The notes under the pieces are model-generated. The model saw nothing but the letters and a program-made list of their open reading frames with translations. It was not told the origin of the DNA and made no database searches. Positions 1-8,265 of a DNA stretch of 64,000 nucleotides are shown here, one piece after another (the first letter of the stretch is position 1; the number at the start of each line of letters is the position of its first letter). This DNA is from JAFMJV01 sp963800275 (lineage in GTDB: Bacteria > Chloroflexota > Limnocylindria > Limnocylindrales > CSP1-4), in assembly GCA_963800275.1 (NCBI GenBank), contig CAWDAI010000006.1, forward strand, positions 248,001 to 312,000, read 5' to 3'. Made by a program: the position numbers and the translations under genes.

Positions 1-90
1 CTGCAGCATGCCCTCGAGGAAGCGGGGCCACTCCACGTACTGGTTCCAGAGGTTGGCACCGAGCTTGATCGGTGCGTTCATGTTCGGCAT
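1..90 (-). CDS. LLM-class F420-dependent oxidoreductase (N-terminus only, cut by window edge)
   Basis: Only the first 30 codons are present, reading leftwards off the window. They closely match the starts of the next two genes (the APIKLGANLWNQY stretch parallels APLKLGADIWNQYTDW and APLKLGINNWNQYTDW), so this is a third member of the same family. The ATG at 90 lies 26 bp after the stop of the preceding paralog, which suggests one leftward operon. The family is a flavin-type TIM barrel that usually uses coenzyme F420 for hydride transfer. The substrate cannot be predicted and the fragment holds no catalytic detail. Confidence 0.75.
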   Translation of the reverse strand, partial: MPNMNAPIKLGANLWNQYVEWPRFLEGMLQ

Positions 91-116
91 CGGTCGCTCC
101 TTCCTGCTGTGGCCGC

Positions 117-1073
117 TCAGGCCGCGAGATGGGCTTCGAGCGCCGGGCGGACCTCGGTCGCGATCCGCTCGGCGGTCTGCTGGTCGTACGGCGGGGGGAA
201 GCCGAAGATGAGGTGTCGGTAGCCGACGTCGAGGTAGGGCTTGCAGTGCTCGATCACCTGCGCGACCGTGCCCACGGGCATACCCGTGGGCACCTTGGCC
301 TCGCCGTTGTCGGCAAACATGTCGGCCAGGACCGTGTAGGCCTCCTCGCGACTGTCGCGGATGATGGGGATGCCCACGCCGACGGTGCGCTCGACCGTCT
401 TCTCGTCACGGCCGAGGTCCTCGCAGTGGCCCACCAGGTGGGCGTCCTTCTCGGGCAGTTCCTTGGCCCCGCCGCCGAGGTTGTTCATATCCGCGTACTC
501 CGCCACCAGGCGCAGCGTGACCTTGGGCCCGGAGCCGCCGATGAGGATGGGCAGGTGCGACTGCACGGGTGCCGGCAGGTTGAGGGCCGCGTTGGTGATG
601 TAGCGGCCGCCGGTCGAGGGTTCCTCGCCGTCGAGCATGGCGCGCATGATGGGCAGGGCTGCCCGCAGCCAGCGCAGGCGTTCAGGCGGACCGTCGCCGA
701 ACTCGATGCCGAAGGCCTTGTGCTCGGTCTCGAACCAGGCGGCCCCGATACCGAGCACCGCGCGACCACCGCTGATGTGGTCGAGCGTGGTCACCATCTT
801 GGCCACCAGCGCGGGGTTGCGGAAGGTATTGGCACCGACGAGCAGGCCGATGGTCGCGCGCTCGGTGGTGCCCGCCACCGCCGCCATGGCCGTGTACGCC
901 TCGAGGATCGGCCCCTTGTGCGATCCGACGATGGGATAGAGGTGATCCCACGTCCAGATGGAGTCGAAGCCGAGTCGGTCTGCGCGCTGCTGTGCCGCCA
1001 GGAACGAGTCCCAGTCGGTGTACTGGTTCCAGTTGTTGATGCCCAACTTCAGCGGGGCGCTCATGTCCGGCAT
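117..1073 (-). CDS. LLM-class F420-dependent oxidoreductase (tandem copy 2)
   Basis: A 318-residue luciferase-like monooxygenase-family protein, the usual full length for F420-dependent LLM oxidoreductases. Visible family features are the early WTWDHLYP segment, the GGRAVLGIGAAW loop that is a hallmark of the barrel, and the LPILIGGSGPKVTLRLVAEYAD block near the middle. The ATG at 1073 was chosen because GGAAGGA sits just upstream and because it gives the same 318-residue length as the neighbouring paralog; upstream in-frame codons look non-coding. It lies 19 bp after the neighbour's stop, consistent with cotranscription. F420 use is inferred from the family. The substrate is unknown. Confidence 0.88.
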   Translation of the reverse strand: MPDMSAPLKLGINNWNQYTDWDSFLAAQQRADRLGFDSIWTWDHLYPIVGSHKGPILEAYTAMAAVAGTTERATIGLLVGANTFRNPALVAKMVTTLDHISGGRAVLGIGAAWFETEHKAFGIEFGDGPPERLRWLRAALPIMRAMLDGEEPSTGGRYITNAALNLPAPVQSHLPILIGGSGPKVTLRLVAEYADMNNLGGGAKELPEKDAHLVGHCEDLGRDEKTVERTVGVGIPIIRDSREEAYTVLADMFADNGEAKVPTGMPVGTVAQVIEHCKPYLDVGYRHLIFGFPPPYDQQTAERIATEVRPALEAHLAA

Positions 1074-1092
1074 GTCTGTCCTGTCCTTCCTT

Positions 1093-2049
1093 TCAGCGGT
1101 TGATGAGGGCTTCGAGTCGGGGGCGCACCTCATTGGCCATGCGCACCATCGTCTCCTCGTCATAGGGCGCCGGCCAGTAGAAGACCAGGTGGTGGTAGCC
1201 CAGCTCCACGTAGCGGGCGAGCCACTCGAAGACGTCCTCCGGCGTGCCTGTAGGCTGGTTCTTCCAGGGGGCCGAGCCCTGCGCTGCGAAGAGGTCGTCG
1301 CGATCCTTGAAGGCCTGGGCCCGAGAGTCTCGGATGGTGGGCGCGCCCACGTCGATGGAACGCTCGATGGTGCGCTCATCACGCCCGACCGCCTGGCAGT
1401 GCTCGATCAGGATGGCGTCCTTGGCGGCGACGTTGGAGGGCGAGCCACCGATGTTACAGATGTCGGCGTATTCCGCCACCAGCCGCAGGGTGACCTTGGG
1501 GCCCGAGCCACCGATGAGCAGCGGCATGTGCTCCTGGAGGGGCGGCGGCTCGTTGTAGGCGTGCTTGATGGCGTAGTGGGGGCCACTCGAGCTGGGGGTG
1601 GTGCCGTCGAGCATGCCGCGCATGACCGGAAGGGCCTCCTTGAGCCAGCGCAGGCGCTCGCCGGGACCGGAACCGAACGCGAAACCGAAACCTTCGTGCT
1701 CGTGCTCAGCCCAGCCGGCGCCCACGCCGAGGATGGCCCGACCCTCGCTGATGTGGTCGATGGTCGTGATGATCTTGGTCAGCATGGCCGGGTTGCGATA
1801 GGTATTCGAGGCCACCATCACGCTGATCGAAGCCCGCGACGTGACCTCCGCGATCGCGGACATGGCCGTGAAGGCCTCGAAGATGGGCCCGTCCGAGGGC
1901 TTGTTGGGCGGATAGATGTGGTCCATCGTCCAGAGCGACTCGTAGCCAAGCTCCTCGGCCCGCAGGTGAGCCGCCTTGAAAGCGGGCCAATCGGTGTACT
2001 GGTTCCAGATGTCGGCGCCTAGCTTGAGGGGCGCGGTCAGGTCGGGCAT
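1093..2049 (-). CDS. LLM-class F420-dependent oxidoreductase (tandem copy 1)
   Basis: A 318-residue paralog of the two genes to its left, with the same start pattern, a WTMDHIYPP segment, an EGRAILGVGAGWAEHEHEGFGF loop region and the LIGGSGPKVTLRLVAEYADICN block. It is the first gene of the leftward array after leuS. An ATG at 2049 gives exactly the paralog's length; a GTG two codons upstream is an alternative start. The family reduces or oxidises substrates with F420 in the cytoplasm. The tandem array suggests duplication followed by specialisation, but nothing in the sequence shows the substrate. Confidence 0.88.
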   Translation of the reverse strand: MPDLTAPLKLGADIWNQYTDWPAFKAAHLRAEELGYESLWTMDHIYPPNKPSDGPIFEAFTAMSAIAEVTSRASISVMVASNTYRNPAMLTKIITTIDHISEGRAILGVGAGWAEHEHEGFGFAFGSGPGERLRWLKEALPVMRGMLDGTTPSSSGPHYAIKHAYNEPPPLQEHMPLLIGGSGPKVTLRLVAEYADICNIGGSPSNVAAKDAILIEHCQAVGRDERTIERSIDVGAPTIRDSRAQAFKDRDDLFAAQGSAPWKNQPTGTPEDVFEWLARYVELGYHHLVFYWPAPYDEETMVRMANEVRPRLEALINR

Positions 2050-2120
2050 CGTCACTTCACGCGTGCGGTTCGGGACCGCATCAGGCTAGCGCACCGGTCG
2101 CCAGCGGGTCGCTGGTGGCC

Positions 2121-2183
2121 CTACGGCAGCTCCCCGTCGAGGTAGACCCAGGCCGTGTCCTCGCCCACGCCATCCCAGCCCAT
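2121..2183 (-). other. possible 20-codon ORF or leftover coding remnant between leuS and the LLM array
   Basis: Just after the leuS stop, AGGA is followed eight bases later by ATG and a 20-codon frame ending in WVYLDGELP and a stop. The WVYLDGEL string resembles the N-terminal strand of class IV aminotransferases, so it may be a remnant rather than a working peptide gene. It could equally be chance. No other feature is evident in the 146-bp gap. Confidence 0.2.
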
Positions 2184-2195
2184 GCCGACCGTCCT

Positions 2196-4790
2196 TCAGC
2201 GCACGACGATGTTGACGAGGCGTCCCCCGACATGGATGACCTTGACGATCTGCTTGCCCTCGAGGTTGGCCTGCACCCTGGGTTGCGCCATGACGATGGC
2301 CTCCAGCTCGTCTTGCGCCAACCCCGGCGCGACCAGCACCTTGTCGCGCAGCTTGCCGTTGATCTGGACCGGCAGCTCCACCATCTCTGCTGCCACCAGC
2401 GCCTCGTCGAACGCCGGCCACGACTCGGTATGGATCGAGCGCCATCCTGCCCCACGCGCCTCCAGCCGCCGCGACCACAGCTCCTCGGCGATATGCGGCG
2501 CCTCCGGCGCCAGCATCAGCAGGAGCAGGCTGACCGCCTCGTCATAGGCGGGTGTCGCCGCCGCGGGCGTGCCGCGGTGCTTCATGAGCGTGTTGGTCAG
2601 CTCCATGAGCTTGGCCACGATGGTGTTCCAGCGGAAGCCCGCCTGGTCCGCGGTGACGCCCGCCAGGGTCTTGTGCGCGGCCACGCGCAGCGCCTTCTCC
2701 GCCGCCGCGAGATCCTGGCCGCCCGGCAGCGCGCCGGCTTCGGAGTCGCCGGGTTCCCGGCCGTGTGGGTCCAGCGAGACGGTCCAGACGCGCCGCAGGA
2801 AGCGGTTGATGCCCTCGATGCCTTGCGGGTTCCACGGGCCACCCTGGTCCCACGGCCCCATGAACATGAGGAACAAGCGGACCGTGTCCGCACCATAGCG
2901 CGAGACGAGCTCGTCGGGATCTTGCACGTTGCCGCGCGACTTGGACATGCGTTCACCATCGGCGCCCAGGATCTGACCCTGGTTGAAGAGGCGCTTGAAG
3001 GGTTCGCGCGCGCTGGTCACGCCGATGTCGTTGAGGGCCTTGGCGAAGAAGCGGCTGTAGAGCAGGTGCATGACCGCGTGCTCCGCGCCACCGGTGTACT
3101 GGTCGACCGGCGTCCAGCGGGCCGCGAGGTCCTTGTCGATGGCCACGTCGTCCGCGTGCGGCGAGAGGTATCGCCAGTAGTACCAGGAGCTGTCCACGAA
3201 CGTGTCCATGGTGTCGGTCTCGCGCCGGGCAGGAGCGCCGCAGCGGGGGCAGGTCGTGTGCAGGAACGATTCGTTCGTCTCGAGTGGGTTGCCGCCGCCC
3301 TCCGGGTAGCTGAAGTCGTCCGGCAGCAGCACCGGCAGGTCGTTCTCCGGCACCGGCACGATCCCGCACTCGGCCGAGCAGTAGACGGCGGGGATGGGCG
3401 TACCCCACGCCCGCTGGCGGCTGATGAGCCAGTCGCGGATGCGATAGGTGACCGCGGCCTCGCCCTGGCCACTGGCCTCGAGGTCCTGCACGATGGCCGC
3501 GAACCCCTCCGCCCAGGGCAGGCCGCTGTAGGGCCCCGAGTTCACCAGCCGAGCCCGCTCATCCTTGGCCGGGTAGGCCTCGTCGAGTGGCGCATCGTCG
3601 GCGTCATCGGGTCCGGCCACCACGCGCCTGATCGGGATGTCGAACTTGCGCGCGAACGCGAAGTCACGCTCATCGTGCGCGGGCACGGCCATGATGGCGC
3701 CGGTGCCATAGCTCGAGAGCACATAGTCGGCGATCCAGATGGGGATGCGTTCGCCGTTGACGGGGTTGATGGCGTCCGCGCCGAGGGGCACGCCGGTCTT
3801 CTCGCGCTCGGTCGAGAGCCGCTCGATCTCCGTCTGTCGACGAGCGGCGGTGATGTAGGTCTCGACGGCCTCCCGCTGTGTCGGGGCCGTCAGCTCGGCG
3901 ACCAGTGGATGCTCCGGCGCGAGCACCATGAAGGTCGCGCCATAGAGGGTGTCTGGTCGGGTCGTGAAGACGCGCAGCTCCTCGCCGCCCGCGTGATGGT
4001 CTGACGGAGCGGTGTGGAAGGTGATGTCGGCACCCTCGCTGCGGCCGATCCAGTTGGTCTGCATCAGGCGCACGGGCTCGGGCCAGTCGAGACCCTCGAA
4101 GGAGAGCAGCTCGTCCGCGTAGCGGGTGATGCGGAAGAACCACTGCTCCAGGTCGCGCTTGACGACCGGGGTCCCGCAACGCCAGCAGACGCGATCGACA
4201 CCCTCCACCTGCTCTCGCGCGAGCACCACCTGGTCTTTGGGGCACCAGTCGACCGGCGCCATCTGGCGGTAGGCCAGTCCGGCCTTGAGGAACTGCAGGA
4301 AGATCCACTGGTTCCACTTGTAGTACTCGGGCTGGCAGGTGACGACCTCCGCCGACCAGTCGAAGGTGGCGCCCATCGTACGCAGCTGGCGGCGCATGTT
4401 GGCGATGTTCTTCATGGTCCACTCGGCCGGGTGGACGCCGCTCTTGATGGCCGCGTTCTCCGCCGGCAGCCCGAAGGCGTCGAAGCCGATGGGGAAGAAG
4501 ACGTTGTCGCCGTTCATGCGCCGATAGCGGCTGATGGCATCCGAGGGCGTGGTGATGTACCAGTGGCCGATGTGCAGGTCGCCCGATGGGTAGGGGTACA
4601 TCGTGAGCAGGTAGTAGTCGGGCTTGCCGGTCGCATCGAGGTCGGTGTGGTGGAGCCCGAGCTCTTCCCAGCGCTGCTGCCAGCGAGGCTCGATCGTGGA
4701 CGCGTCGTAGCGATCGATCGTGGAACGCTCAGCTGAGCCGTCGGCGTGTTGCGCGCCGCCGGCTGGGCCGTCCTGGACGGGGCTGCTCAT
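2196..4790 (-). CDS. leuS: leucyl-tRNA synthetase (LeuRS)
   Basis: An 864-residue class I aminoacyl-tRNA synthetase that charges tRNA-Leu in the cytoplasm. The HIGH-type motif is in YPSGDLHIGHW near the N-terminus, and the KMSKS-type motif is in DGERMSKSRGN in the C-terminal half. The CP1 editing domain shows the TTRPDTLYGATF signature and the tryptophan-rich DSSWYYWRY block typical of bacterial LeuRS. Length fits the bacterial form. The ATG at 4790 begins an MSSPVQDG leader before the core; longer in-frame extensions would read through the tRNA gene upstream and are rejected. The LLM oxidoreductase genes follow 146 bp later. Confidence 0.97.
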   Translation of the reverse strand: MSSPVQDGPAGGAQHADGSAERSTIDRYDASTIEPRWQQRWEELGLHHTDLDATGKPDYYLLTMYPYPSGDLHIGHWYITTPSDAISRYRRMNGDNVFFPIGFDAFGLPAENAAIKSGVHPAEWTMKNIANMRRQLRTMGATFDWSAEVVTCQPEYYKWNQWIFLQFLKAGLAYRQMAPVDWCPKDQVVLAREQVEGVDRVCWRCGTPVVKRDLEQWFFRITRYADELLSFEGLDWPEPVRLMQTNWIGRSEGADITFHTAPSDHHAGGEELRVFTTRPDTLYGATFMVLAPEHPLVAELTAPTQREAVETYITAARRQTEIERLSTEREKTGVPLGADAINPVNGERIPIWIADYVLSSYGTGAIMAVPAHDERDFAFARKFDIPIRRVVAGPDDADDAPLDEAYPAKDERARLVNSGPYSGLPWAEGFAAIVQDLEASGQGEAAVTYRIRDWLISRQRAWGTPIPAVYCSAECGIVPVPENDLPVLLPDDFSYPEGGGNPLETNESFLHTTCPRCGAPARRETDTMDTFVDSSWYYWRYLSPHADDVAIDKDLAARWTPVDQYTGGAEHAVMHLLYSRFFAKALNDIGVTSAREPFKRLFNQGQILGADGERMSKSRGNVQDPDELVSRYGADTVRLFLMFMGPWDQGGPWNPQGIEGINRFLRRVWTVSLDPHGREPGDSEAGALPGGQDLAAAEKALRVAAHKTLAGVTADQAGFRWNTIVAKLMELTNTLMKHRGTPAAATPAYDEAVSLLLLMLAPEAPHIAEELWSRRLEARGAGWRSIHTESWPAFDEALVAAEMVELPVQINGKLRDKVLVAPGLAQDELEAIVMAQPRVQANLEGKQIVKVIHVGGRLVNIVVR

Positions 4791-4862
4791 GCGTGGATCC
4801 TCACCGATGTCTGGCCGTGCGGGCCGGCCGAGCTGTGGTTCCGGGCTGGGCCGGAATGACAA

Positions 4863-4885
4863 GACCCCCGTCGGTGACGGGGGTC
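4863..4885 (-). terminator. intrinsic terminator-like hairpin after tRNA-Ala(GGC)
   Basis: A perfect 10-bp stem (GACCCCCGTC against GACGGGGGTC) with a 3-nt loop lies 15 bp beyond the tRNA 3' end. On the minus strand it is followed by a weak T-rich tract (TTGTCATT). It separates the tRNA from leuS. Confidence 0.7.
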
Positions 4886-4900
4886 CGCGTTGGGGTCGGG

Positions 4901-4976
4901 TGGTGGAGCGACGGGGACTTGAACCCCGGACCTTCTGCATGCCATGCAGATGCTCTCCCAGCTGAGCTATCGCCCC
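4901..4976 (-). tRNA. tRNA-Ala (anticodon GGC)
   Basis: A full 76-nt cloverleaf can be folded by eye: acceptor GGGGCGA/TCGCTCC, D-arm GCTC..GAGC, anticodon stem TCTGC/GCAGA with loop ATGGCAT, variable AGGTC, and T-arm CGGGG-TTCAAGT-CCCCG. The anticodon GGC reads GCC/GCU alanine codons. The 3' CCA is genomically encoded. It is transcribed leftwards. Confidence 0.97.
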
Positions 4977-4998
4977 GTGCGGCGCATCATACCGAATC

Positions 4999-5721
4999 AT
5001 GGCAAACCCCGCGACCACTCGCCATCCGTACATGGTGCGCCGCTCCGACCGCGCTCGGCGGGCACGGGTGATGGTGGACCGTGAAGGCCGGACGGTCGTG
5101 GTCCTGCCGCGCCGATGGCCGCTCGTCGAAGCCGAGCGGCTGGTGGCCCGGCACGCGGCCTGGATCGAGCGTCACGTCTCGCGGATCACGATCGTCCAGG
5201 CGAGGCTCGGCACACGTCCGACGCTGGGGGAGGGGCGGGTCCTGAGCGTGGCCGGTGAGACGCTGCGGGTATCGGTGGTCGACGGCGTGTCCGCTCGCCC
5301 GGCGCGCGGCCGAGTGGAGGCGGTGCCCGGGGGCCTGGTGGTGCGGCTGGGCCGGGACGGACGCGACACGGCGGCGGTGCTCGAGCCCTGGCTGCGAGTC
5401 CGGGCACGGGAGGTGCTCCAGGCCCGGGTCGCGGCGCGGGCGGCCGAGATGGAGGTGCTGCCGGGACGCCTGACGATCCGCGACCAGACCAGCCGCTGGG
5501 CGTCGGCATCGGCGAGCGGATCGCTCTCGTTCAGCTGGCGGCTGGTGCTGGCGCCGCCGTTCGTGCTCGATGCGGTCGTGGTCCACGAGCTCGCACACCT
5601 GCGCATCCGCAACCATTCGCGACGCTTCTGGGAGCTGGTCGAGCGGTACGCGCCGCGCACCGCGGAGGCGCGTCGGTGGCTGCGCGAACATGCCCCCGAG
5701 CTGCGCGCGGCCCTGGACTAA
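4999..5721 (+). CDS. YgjP/SprT-like metal-dependent hydrolase (DUF45 family)
   Basis: A 240-residue protein of the YgjP-like metallopeptidase family. The C-terminal zinc motif is clear: VVVHELAHLRIRNHSRRFW gives HExxH plus a downstream His as third ligand, the family signature. The preceding TSRWASASASGSLSFSW segment is also characteristic. The N-terminal half (RRSDRARRARVMVDREGRTVVVLP) forms the usual beta-rich YgjP N-domain. It is probably cytoplasmic, with no signal peptide. The cellular substrate of this family is not established. It stands alone, divergent from tRNA-Ala. Confidence 0.87.
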   Translation: MANPATTRHPYMVRRSDRARRARVMVDREGRTVVVLPRRWPLVEAERLVARHAAWIERHVSRITIVQARLGTRPTLGEGRVLSVAGETLRVSVVDGVSARPARGRVEAVPGGLVVRLGRDGRDTAAVLEPWLRVRAREVLQARVAARAAEMEVLPGRLTIRDQTSRWASASASGSLSFSWRLVLAPPFVLDAVVVHELAHLRIRNHSRRFWELVERYAPRTAEARRWLREHAPELRAALD

Positions 5722-5998
5722 AGGAGTGTCCGGAGGTTCGCCGGTCCTCTAAGTGCCAGCCAGCGGACTTGCGCTGCTGGCCTATGGACTCGAGGTGCCG
5801 GCCAGCGGACGCACGCGGATGCGGCGCAGGTGTGCATGCGGGGCACACCCGCGTCGGGTCAGGCCCATGCCGGCGTCCCGGATCTGGCGGACGTGCCTGT
5901 CTGGCACATCACGGACGATGACGTGCCCAAGGCCGGCATTTGCGTGTCTGGCACGCACGGCATCCCTCCAGCAGATCCCGCCAGCCCTGCGGTGTGAC
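5722..5998. other. non-coding gap with several GTGCC/GGCAC dyads
   Basis: No convincing gene is seen. The stretch carries two imperfect copies of GTGCC(A/G)GCCAGCGGAC and several short dyads, the cleanest being GTGCC-TGTCT-GGCAC at 5893-5907, plus GTGTGC..GCACAC near 5831-5849. Their role is unknown. Confidence 0.4.
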
Positions 5999-6490
5999 CT
6001 AGCAGCGCGAGAGGACGACGAAGGCTGCGAGCTCGTCGGCCACGCGCTGGGCATCACTCTCCACGTGGGGCGCAGCCTTGCGAGGCTTGGGATTGGTGCG
6101 GAAGTCCTCGACCGCCAGGTCCAGGTCGCCGAGGCGGTACTTGAGCCGCGTCGATGATCGCTCCAGCTCGTCCGCGCGGTCACCGAGGTCGGCATCGTCC
6201 AGCTCGTTGTAGGCGGCCACCAGCTTCTCGAGCTCGATGTCGAGCGCGACCCGGTTGGGCAGCTTGAGCTCGACCGCTCGCAGCGACGCCAGCCGGGTCT
6301 CCATCTCCGTCAGGAGCTGACACAGGCCGGTATCGGGATCAGGGCTCGGCAGCAGCGAAGGGCTCGGGCTCGGGCTCGGTGCGACGACGGACGGGCCGGG
6401 AGAAGGACTGCCCGGAGCGCTCCCGCCGCCACCGCAGGCGCCGACGACGAGTGCGGTCGCAGCGAGGCAGGCAAGGAGACGGTTGGACAC
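5999..6490 (-). CDS. small predicted lipoprotein, function unknown
   Basis: A 163-residue protein starting with GTG. A hydrophobic leader ends in the lipobox LVVGAC, placing the lipidated Cys at residue 19. It is followed by a Gly/Ser/Pro-rich spacer (PSPSPSPS) of about 35 residues, typical of surface lipoproteins. The rest is charged and helical, with a repeated Glu/Leu/Asp pattern suggesting a helical bundle, and ends in Cys. No family is recognised. It is probably anchored to the outer face of the membrane. It is divergent from the Kelch/sortase-like gene, with about 80 bp of shared upstream DNA. Confidence 0.75.
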   Translation of the reverse strand: MSNRLLACLAATALVVGACGGGGSAPGSPSPGPSVVAPSPSPSPSLLPSPDPDTGLCQLLTEMETRLASLRAVELKLPNRVALDIELEKLVAAYNELDDADLGDRADELERSSTRLKYRLGDLDLAVEDFRTNPKPRKAAPHVESDAQRVADELAAFVVLSRC

Positions 6491-6573
6491 CCGGACAGTC
6501 TCGCAGACGATCGTGGACTCGGCAGTGATCGGTCCCCCAGGTGGGCCGTGCGGTTCTGGGTGAAGATGTGCCC

Positions 6574-8205
6574 ATGTGGTCGAAGCGCCCGCCGCGGCTC
6601 TCCTCGCCCGCCGCCGGCCTGGTCCTGGTCCTGCTGCTGGTCACGGCCCTGCTCCCGGCGCCGCTGGCGACACTGGGAGCCGACCCCAGCGTCGCGCCCG
6701 AGCCTGCTCCCTCCGCTGCGGCCGCGCTCTCGACCCCAGGCGAGCGCCAGACGGACGTCAGCGGCACCTGGCGCCGCGTGGCCAACGCGCCATTCGCGTC
6801 TGAGCGTGCGTCCGGAGGCTGGACCGGGACCGAGGCCATCGTCGTGGCCCAGGGACGGGAGCGCCGGGCGGCGGCCTACGACCCCGTCAGCGATGTGTGG
6901 AGGAGGATCGCCCGACCTCCGCGGCCGATGGCGAGCGGCACCCGCGCCGAATGGACCGGCAGCGAGCTGCTCTTCGTCGAGGAGGACGCGGGCTCGGGAG
7001 ACGGCCTCCTGGCCTACGCTCCCGCTTCCGACAGCTGGCGCGCGACGGCGCCGGCACCGGTCACCGATATCTCGTCGGCAGCCATGGTGGGGGCCACGCT
7101 CGTCACGCTCGCGTCCGACGGGTCGGCAGCGAGCTACGACCCCGCCGTGGACGCCTGGACGGCGCTGCCGCCGCTCGAGCAAGCCGTCCTCCTGGCGGCG
7201 GGGGACGAAGTCCTGGCGCTGACCGGGGACGTGACGCTTGCCGTCCGCCGTCTCGACCTGCTGGCGAACAGCTGGAGCGGTCCGTCGGCAGGACCGCTCG
7301 CCGAGTCCAGCGCCCCGCCGGTCTGGGTCGGCGACGCGCTCGTGTTCCTGTCCCGGCCCCTCGACCCGGACGCGGATGGCACGGGCCTGGCGCGCGACGG
7401 GCGGTACGACCCCGCGACCGACACGTGGTCGCTCACCGAGAACCCCTGCGGGCTCGACACGTCCGAGGCGGTCCGGACCGGCGCACTCATCCTGTCGATG
7501 GGGCAGCGGCTGGCGTTCGACCCGGCCTCGGAGACCTGCCAGGACCTGCCGGCGCCGCCGTGGCCGTCACGCAAGCGATCGCTGCGGATCTGGACCGGCG
7601 AGGAAGCCATCGAGTGGTCCGGCCGCAGCGGCAAGCAGGGCCAAGCGCGCCGTGATGGGATCGCCTATCGGCCGGTTCCGGCGGAGGGTGCGCGAGGGGC
7701 GATCGTGGACCAGGCGGCGCGGCCGGTGCGGGTGCGGATCCCGTCGCTGGACATCGATCTGCCGGTGGTCTCGCTCGAGCGACGAGTGAAGGGTGCGACG
7801 CCCGGCTACCCCGCCTGCGACGTGGCCTTCTTCTGGCCGGTGTTCGACCTGCCCGGCGCGCCCGGCACCACCTGGATCCTGGCCCACGCCCAGGAGGGCA
7901 TGTTCCTGCCGCTTCTCGACACGGCCCGACGACTCGGCCCTGACAGCCTGCTCGGCCGCAAGGTGGAGCTGCAGCTGCGCGACGGCCGCCTTTTCACCTA
8001 CCGCACCTATCGCGTGAAGCGGCGCGCGGACAACTACGACCTGGGCCTTGCCACCCAGGGCCGCAAGGACTGGGAGCAGCGACTCGTCCTGCAGACCAGC
8101 ACCGGCATCGGCAGCGCGCCCAAGCTGCAGGTCGCAGCGCGCCTGCTGGACGTGGGCACCACCGACGAGCCACGACCCAGGCCGCGTCCGCGCGCCTGCG
8201 GCTGA
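6574..8205 (+). CDS. secreted Kelch-repeat protein fused to a sortase-like domain lacking the catalytic Cys
   Basis: 543 residues starting at ATG 6574, which begins a clear signal/anchor segment (GLVLVLLLVTALLPAP); in-frame codons further upstream look spurious. Residues about 55-375 carry Kelch-like repeats of the YDPxxxxW type (AAYDPVSDVWRRI, LAYAPASDSWRAT, ASYDPAVDAWTAL, RYDPATDTWSL), predicting a beta-propeller. From about residue 382 (VRIPSLDIDLPVV) the chain resembles a sortase barrel. The catalytic His is kept (LAHAQ, His438), but the usual TLxTC strand reads LVLQTST, with Ser near 509 replacing Cys, and the later Arg position looks like Lys. It is probably an extracytoplasmic binding or scaffold protein, not an active transpeptidase. 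Confidence 0.8.
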   Translation: MWSKRPPRLSSPAAGLVLVLLLVTALLPAPLATLGADPSVAPEPAPSAAAALSTPGERQTDVSGTWRRVANAPFASERASGGWTGTEAIVVAQGRERRAAAYDPVSDVWRRIARPPRPMASGTRAEWTGSELLFVEEDAGSGDGLLAYAPASDSWRATAPAPVTDISSAAMVGATLVTLASDGSAASYDPAVDAWTALPPLEQAVLLAAGDEVLALTGDVTLAVRRLDLLANSWSGPSAGPLAESSAPPVWVGDALVFLSRPLDPDADGTGLARDGRYDPATDTWSLTENPCGLDTSEAVRTGALILSMGQRLAFDPASETCQDLPAPPWPSRKRSLRIWTGEEAIEWSGRSGKQGQARRDGIAYRPVPAEGARGAIVDQAARPVRVRIPSLDIDLPVVSLERRVKGATPGYPACDVAFFWPVFDLPGAPGTTWILAHAQEGMFLPLLDTARRLGPDSLLGRKVELQLRDGRLFTYRTYRVKRRADNYDLGLATQGRKDWEQRLVLQTSTGIGSAPKLQVAARLLDVGTTDEPRPRPRPRACG

Positions 8206-8265
8206 GCGCTGCGGGCTCCATCATAGGCGGGCCCCCGATGGACCCAGCCAGGAGTTGAGAGAGAC

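Noticed and set aside
4791..5033. N-terminal extension of LeuRS
   Set aside because: It would translate the tRNA-Ala gene and its terminator; the LeuRS core needs only the ATG at 4790.
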